Shown here one piece after another: positions 13,900-16,544 of a stretch of 16,544 nt of DNA. The position numbers were made by a program, and so were the translations under genes. Origin of the DNA: JBICHM01 sp043101835 (GTDB taxonomy: Bacteria > Planctomycetota > Phycisphaerae > Phycisphaerales > UBA1924); contig JBICHM010000360.1 in assembly GCA_043101835.1 (NCBI GenBank), positions 1 through 16,544 of the forward strand, in the 5' to 3' direction. The notes under the pieces are model-generated. The model ran no database searches. It was not told the DNA's origin and saw nothing but the letters and a program-made list of their open reading frames with translations. How positions within the stretch are numbered: position 1 is the first letter of the stretch; each line of letters starts with the position of its first letter.

Positions 13900-14337
13900 A
13901 TGGGCGCGAGGCCACATCGTATCGAAGTCATCGCCCGGGGGCTCGCCATCAATGGCGGGCGGGTTCTGCTCTGCCGCAGCGTGAAGGGGGGATACACGTA
14001 CCTCCCGGGGGGGCATGTGGAGCCCGGTGAGGCCGCTGGCGCCGCCCTGGAGCGGGAGATGCTCGAGGAAACGGGGCTCGAATGCCGGGCGGGCGACCTC
14101 GTCTGCGTACACGAGGAGCGGTTCAGCCAGCAGGGGGCGCCGCGCCACGAGCTGAACCTCGTGTTCCACATGGAACACCCCCCTGCCGACACGGTCACGA
14201 GTCTCGAGCCCGCGATCGCGTTCGAATGGGTCGCGATCGATGCGCTGGGCGAGGCAAACCTCCTCCCCGAGTCGATGCGCGTCTGGGTGCGGGCGTTCGC
14301 GGGTGTCGGCCGGGTGGACTGGATTCCCTCCGCCTGA
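13900..14337 (+). CDS. NUDIX hydrolase
   Basis: A 145-residue protein whose start at 13900 is fixed by AAGGAGG (13885-13891), 8 bases before the ATG; an upstream ATG at 13819 in frame has no such site and overlaps a -10-like hexamer. The complete NUDIX box lies at residues 38-60: G-x5-E-x7-REMLEETGL, read as GHVEPGEAAGAALEREMLEE followed by TGL. The Glu residues in REMLEE coordinate Mg2+. The family hydrolyses nucleoside diphosphates linked to other groups; the substrate is not predictable, with house-cleaning of damaged nucleotides or mRNA 5'-end and nucleotide-sugar chemistry all possible. It is divergent from parB with 147 bases between starts. Codons 88-93 (V-F-H-M-E-H) coincide exactly with the first parS-like site. 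Confidence 0.9.
   Translation: MGARPHRIEVIARGLAINGGRVLLCRSVKGGYTYLPGGHVEPGEAAGAALEREMLEETGLECRAGDLVCVHEERFSQQGAPRHELNLVFHMEHPPADTVTSLEPAIAFEWVAIDALGEANLLPESMRVWVRAFAGVGRVDWIPSA
14161..14178. other. parS: parS-like ParB-binding site, copy 1 (inside NUDIX gene)
   Basis: GTGTTCCACATGGAACAC. The inner 16 bases (14162-14177) differ at one central base from the palindrome TGTTCCACGTGGAACA, a common parS version of the TGTTTCACGTGAAACA consensus. It lies 409 bases from the parB start codon. An identical 18-mer occurs at 14962. Confidence 0.75.
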
Positions 14338-14380
14338 TCGGGCTTCATCGCCTGGCTGGATCGGCCGATAGCCGACGTGT

Positions 14381-14399
14381 CCCGCCGCGTCGCGGCGGG
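14381..14399 (+). promoter_or_regulatory. 19-bp perfect palindrome before the histidine kinase gene
   Basis: CCCGCCGCG (14381-14389) and CGCGGCGGG (14391-14399) flank a single T. It lies 43 bases after the NUDIX stop and 23 bases before the kinase GTG. It could be a U-less terminator, an operator, or a hairpin limiting kinase translation. Confidence 0.45.
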
Positions 14400-14422
14400 C
14401 CCCACCAGCGCGAGCCGATGCC

Positions 14423-15250
14423 GTGCCCGATCCCAAGCCCTTCAAGACCCCCACCGGCGACGACCTGCTCCGCGCGCTCGATGCGCTGCAGTCGCGCATC
14501 GACGGGCTGGAGGACGAGCTGCAGCACGCCCAGCGCCTCGCCAGCCTCGGCACGCTCGCGGCGATCATCGCCCACGAGCTCAACAACATCCTCACGCCGG
14601 TGCTGAACTACGCCCAACTCGCCCTGCACGCGTCCGATCAGCCGGCCCAGGCCGATCGGGCGTTGCGGAAGACGGTGGAGGGCGTGAAGCGAGCCGGGCG
14701 CATCACCGAGGCTGTGCTCGGCTTCGCGCGAGAGGGGGGCGATGAGCCGGAGATCTGCGACGTCCGCGCCGTCATCGACGACACGCTCGCGTGCCTCGGG
14801 CGCGACCTGGCGCGCGATGCGATCGTGCTCGAACTCGATGCGCCGGAGGGGCTGTGCGCGGCGATCGCGCCGACGCCTCTGCAACAGGTGCTCCTGAACC
14901 TCGTGCTCAACGCACGCGAGGCAATGCTCGGCGGGCGCGGCGCCCTGACGCTCGCCGCCCGGTGTTCCACATGGAACACGGATAACGACTCCCTCATAGA
15001 GGGGGTTGAAATTGTCGTTCGTGACACCGGGAAAGGCATGCCGGCCGATCGACATGCGACGATCTTTGAGCCGTTCGCGACTTCGATCCGCTCGGACGCC
15101 GAGCGTGCGCAGGGGGCGCACCGGGGCGTCGGCCTCGGCCTGGCGGTGTGCCGCCAGCTCATCGAGGGCGCCGGCGGCGAGATCCGCTGTGAGAGCACGG
15201 TGGGGGAGGGCACTGCCTTCACCATCCGCGTGCCCGGCCCGCGCGCCTGA
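14423..15250 (+). CDS. soluble sensor histidine kinase
   Basis: A 275-residue kinase starting at GTG 14423, the only usual start after the in-frame stop at 14369; the Shine-Dalgarno is weak. There is no membrane segment and no sensor domain beyond a short coiled coil (about 14-38). The phosphoacceptor helix is HAQRLASLGTLAAIIAHELN (35-54), with His51 as the phosphorylated residue. The ATP-binding domain has an N-box (QQVLLNLVLNAREAM, 154-168), G1 DTGKGMP (201-207), F-box IFEPF (214-218) and G2 GVGLGLAV (235-242). By family knowledge it autophosphorylates on His and passes phosphate to a response regulator. No receiver-domain partner is adjacent, so it is orphan here. Residues about 181-194 form a loop longer than usual between two strands, encoded by the second parS-like site and a small hairpin, which suggests that the loop tolerates the DNA site. 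Confidence 0.92.
   Translation: MPDPKPFKTPTGDDLLRALDALQSRIDGLEDELQHAQRLASLGTLAAIIAHELNNILTPVLNYAQLALHASDQPAQADRALRKTVEGVKRAGRITEAVLGFAREGGDEPEICDVRAVIDDTLACLGRDLARDAIVLELDAPEGLCAAIAPTPLQQVLLNLVLNAREAMLGGRGALTLAARCSTWNTDNDSLIEGVEIVVRDTGKGMPADRHATIFEPFATSIRSDAERAQGAHRGVGLGLAVCRQLIEGAGGEIRCESTVGEGTAFTIRVPGPRA
14962..14979. other. parS: parS-like ParB-binding site, copy 2 (inside histidine kinase gene)
   Basis: GTGTTCCACATGGAACAC, identical over 18 bases to 14161-14178 but read in another codon frame (encoding C-S-T-W-N-T). The inner 16-mer is 14963-14978. It lies about 1.2 kb from the parB start. Confidence 0.75.
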
Positions 15251-15277
15251 GCGCTGCCCGAAATCGGCTTCGGAAGC

Positions 15278-15323
15278 CAAAAAAGAAGAGAGCCGCGTCC
15301 GGCATTCCCGGCGCACGGCTCTC
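15278..15323 (-). terminator. strong intrinsic terminator on the minus strand with no minus-strand gene upstream
   Basis: Minus-strand GAGAGCCG (plus 15316-15323) pairs perfectly with CGGCTCTC (plus 15288-15295), with further CG and CCGG pairs inside, and is followed by TTCTTTTTT (A-run 15279-15284 on plus). It opposes the end of the kinase gene. It would terminate a transcript entering from the right. Confidence 0.55.
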
Positions 15324-15420
15324 GGGTGGGGGCAATTCGCGGCGATCATCGAACGAGGAGAGTTCGCCGAGATGCTGGCGGCGTCTCATCCGCCAGAGAG
15401 AAGCATGCAAATGCGTCCGG
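15278..15420 (-). ncRNA. possible small RNA ending at the orphan terminator
   Basis: Upstream of the minus-strand terminator are two small hairpins: CTGGCGG/CCGCCAG (15375-15381 with 15390-15396) and CGAAC/GTTCG (near 15350-15366). No coding gene explains the terminator. The 5' end and promoter are not identified. A competing reading is a 30-codon plus-strand ORF at 15372-15464 preceded by GAGGAGAG. Confidence 0.28.
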
Positions 15421-15564
15421 CGTCCCGGGGTGCGTCCCGGAGGACGCTCGGGCGGGGCGGCTGACGCCACCAACGGTTTCGCGCTCGCCACGCCCTCGGA
15501 TTCAGCGTGAACGCCCCCGCCGAGAAATTCTCGAATGACGCCCTTGCATCGGCGACGAATCCAT

Positions 15565-15601
15565 GCGATCGTCTGATTGAACGATCAATCAAATCGATCG
15601 C
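15565..15601. promoter_or_regulatory. nested palindromic operator upstream of the TetR gene
   Basis: Inner element TGATTGAACGATCAATCA (15574-15591) is symmetric but for one complementary pair of positions. Outer arms GCGATCG (15565-15571) and CGATCGC (15595-15601) are perfect and almost concentric with it. TTGATTGATCAATCAA-type sites are typical of TetR-family operators. It lies about 100 bases before the chosen TetR start and fits autoregulation. Confidence 0.6.
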
Positions 15602-15701
15602 GTGGCGTTCGCCGCGTGATCCTGACGAGACGGGCGTGGGTGAGCAGCCGGCACAATCCGAGGCGGACGGGCAGGAGCGTTCCGGCGCCCGCGGCGCCGG
15701 G

Positions 15702-16322
15702 GTGACGACGCGTGATCGCATCGTCGACGCCGCGATGCGCCTCTTCCATGAGCAGGGCTTCGCCGGAACGGGCATCGCGACGATTCTGCGTGAGGCCGGC
15801 GTCAACAGCGGCAGCCTCTACCACGTCTTTCCGAGCAAGGAAGCGCTGCTCGAGGCGGTGCTCGAGAAGTACACCGAACTGCTGCAGCCGATCGTGATGC
15901 AGCCCCAGCGCGACGCGTCGCCGGGCGATCCGATCGAGCGCATCTTCACGCTGCTCAACTGGTACCGGCAGGGCCTGGTGATGACGAACTGCTCGCTGGG
16001 CTGCCCGATCGGCAACCTTGCGCTGGAGGTCAGCGACCAGCTGCCCGGCGCGCGGGCGCTGGTGGATGCGAACTTCGACGGCTGGTGCGCGGAGATCCAT
16101 CGCTGGCTGGCGGAGGCGGGCGACCGTCTGCCGGCCGACTGCGATCGCGAGCGCCTCAGCCGCTTCGTGCTGACCGTGATGGAAGGCGGCGTCATGCAGG
16201 CGCGCGCCGAGAAGCGCATCGAGCGGTACGACGAGTCCGTCGCCGCGTTGCGCGATTACTTCGATCGGATGCTCGACGATGCGCGCCGCGAACGTGACCG
16301 GCGCAGCGCGGGCAAGGTGTAA
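15702..16322 (+). CDS. TetR/AcrR-family transcriptional regulator
   Basis: A 206-residue repressor-type protein read from GTG 15702, a normal TetR length. Starts further up the same frame (GTG 15636, GTG 15507) would add up to 65 unusual residues and translate through the operator, but the chosen GTG lacks a good Shine-Dalgarno, so the start is uncertain. The N-terminal HTH (about 22-43, AGTGIATILREAGVNSGSLY followed by HVF) is canonical. The ligand-binding half carries NCSLGCPIGNLALEVSD (96-112), a signature of the TetR subgroup that includes AcuR/NemR/YxaF-like proteins; two cysteines (97 and 101) invite a thiol- or electrophile-sensing idea, which is inference. It lies 30 bases ahead of a DUF1761-like gene, an often-seen pairing, so that gene may be its target. 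Confidence 0.9.
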   Translation: MTTRDRIVDAAMRLFHEQGFAGTGIATILREAGVNSGSLYHVFPSKEALLEAVLEKYTELLQPIVMQPQRDASPGDPIERIFTLLNWYRQGLVMTNCSLGCPIGNLALEVSDQLPGARALVDANFDGWCAEIHRWLAEAGDRLPADCDRERLSRFVLTVMEGGVMQARAEKRIERYDESVAALRDYFDRMLDDARRERDRRSAGKV

Positions 16323-16352
16323 GCGCGCCGCGGCGCGGGGTGGGGGGTATCG

Positions 16353-16520
16353 ATGCTTGGGATTCAATGGAGCGAGATCAACTGGCTGGCCACGCTCGTG
16401 GCGGGGCTCGCCATCTTCATGTTCGGCGGCCTGTGGTACGCGCTGCTCTTCGCCAAGGCGTTGATGAGCATCGCCACACCGGCCGCCACGATCAGGTCGC
16501 ACACCAGCAGCGCGCCGTAG
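16353..16520 (+). CDS. N-terminal fragment of a DUF1761-like membrane protein, disrupted near the right edge
   Basis: ATG 16353 follows a G-rich GGGGGG stretch 30 bases after the TetR stop. The first 36 residues (SEINWLATLVAGLAIFMFGG then LWYALLFAKA) match the start of DUF1761 proteins: an INWLA opening, one membrane helix, and the G-x-LWY-x-x-LF-x-K motif. After residue 37 the frame runs into unrelated sequence (SIATPAATIRSHTSS) and stops at 16518-16520, whereas the family normally continues for about 100 more residues with three further helices. The sequence beyond reads as protein on the other strand, so the break looks like an inversion or an assembly fold-back rather than a natural end. 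The function of DUF1761 proteins is unknown. Confidence 0.5.
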   Translation: MLGIQWSEINWLATLVAGLAIFMFGGLWYALLFAKALMSIATPAATIRSHTSSAP

Positions 16521-16543
16521 GTCTTCGCCGGCGCCACCGTCAT
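16457..16543 (-). pseudogene. minus-strand fragment resembling an internal DUF1761 helix
   Basis: Read on the minus strand from 16543 this gives 29 codons with a good membrane helix (KTYGALLVCDLIVAGGVAML), similar in style to the second helix of DUF1761 proteins. It abuts the truncated plus-strand N-terminus in opposite orientation and has no start or end of its own in the window. The match is by general resemblance only. Confidence 0.3.
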
Positions 16544-16544
16544 C

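Noticed and set aside
15372..15464. Thirty-codon plus-strand ORF preceded by GAGGAGAG
   Set aside because: The ribosome site is good, but the peptide is Arg/Pro-rich with no features, and the region is better explained by the hairpins; kept only as an alternative.
15507..15701. Longer TetR start at GTG 15507
   Set aside because: It would translate through the palindromic operator and add 65 residues outside the normal TetR length; retained as uncertain because the chosen GTG lacks a good ribosome site.
1..16544. CRISPR array, insertion sequence, prophage or toxin-antitoxin module
   Set aside because: No regularly spaced repeats, transposase, integrase, phage structural gene or typical toxin-antitoxin pair was found on either strand.

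Overview
The window looks like chromosomal DNA from a GC-rich planctomycete, most likely a Phycisphaerae/Phycisphaerales relative. The grounds are two secreted proteins ending in tandem EF-hand/dockerin-like repeats of the 'DxNxDGxVDGADLGxLLGAWGG' style, a VPLPA/PEP-CTERM surface protein, a Ser/Thr kinase fused to a beta-propeller, and a coiled-coil plus winged-helix small protein of a type common in that phylum. The taxonomic assignment is inference; no rRNA, tRNA, IS element, CRISPR array or phage gene was seen.

Layout. 1-1252: 3' part of a sigma-54-dependent activator (cut by the left edge). 1371-2144: exported dockerin-type protein with a clear intrinsic terminator (2169-2207). 2242-3798 (-): secreted metzincin-like zinc protease with a PPC domain and dockerin repeats. 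3973-5082: PLP-dependent threonine aldolase, apparently leaderless, converging with 5079-7760 (-): Ser/Thr kinase with one membrane helix and an extracytoplasmic propeller. 7806-8483 (-): VPLPA-CTERM protein. 8687-9622 (-): serine O-acetyltransferase. 9698-9911 (-): a long irregular hairpin that resembles 6S RNA. 10185-10457: small lipoprotein with a good promoter. 10641-12029: MFS transporter that appears to start at AUU. 12133-12552 (-): winged-helix/coiled-coil protein. 12709-13752 (-): ParB. 13900-14337: NUDIX hydrolase. 14423-15250: soluble histidine kinase. 15702-16322: TetR-family regulator with a nested palindromic operator upstream. 16353-end: start of a DUF1761-like membrane protein that breaks off in an apparent inversion.

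How parts fit together. Two identical 18-bp near-palindromes (14161-14178 and 14962-14979) match the ParB-binding parS consensus at all but one central base. They lie inside the two genes next to parB and are read in different codon frames, so the conserved unit is the DNA and not the protein. This makes 12.7-15 kb a candidate centromere region (ParB plus parS), with no parA in view. The TetR gene and the DUF1761 start are arranged like a regulator-target pair. The surface and exported proteins (dockerin, protease, VPLPA-CTERM, kinase-propeller) form an envelope-oriented left half.

Non-coding stretches. 9623-10184 holds the 6S-like RNA, a 17-bp palindrome and the lipoprotein promoter; nothing else was recognised between about 9924 and 10056. 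15251-15701 holds an orphan minus-strand terminator with two hairpins upstream of it, and the TetR operator. Long ORFs antisense to real genes occur throughout and are attributed to high-GC codon bias.
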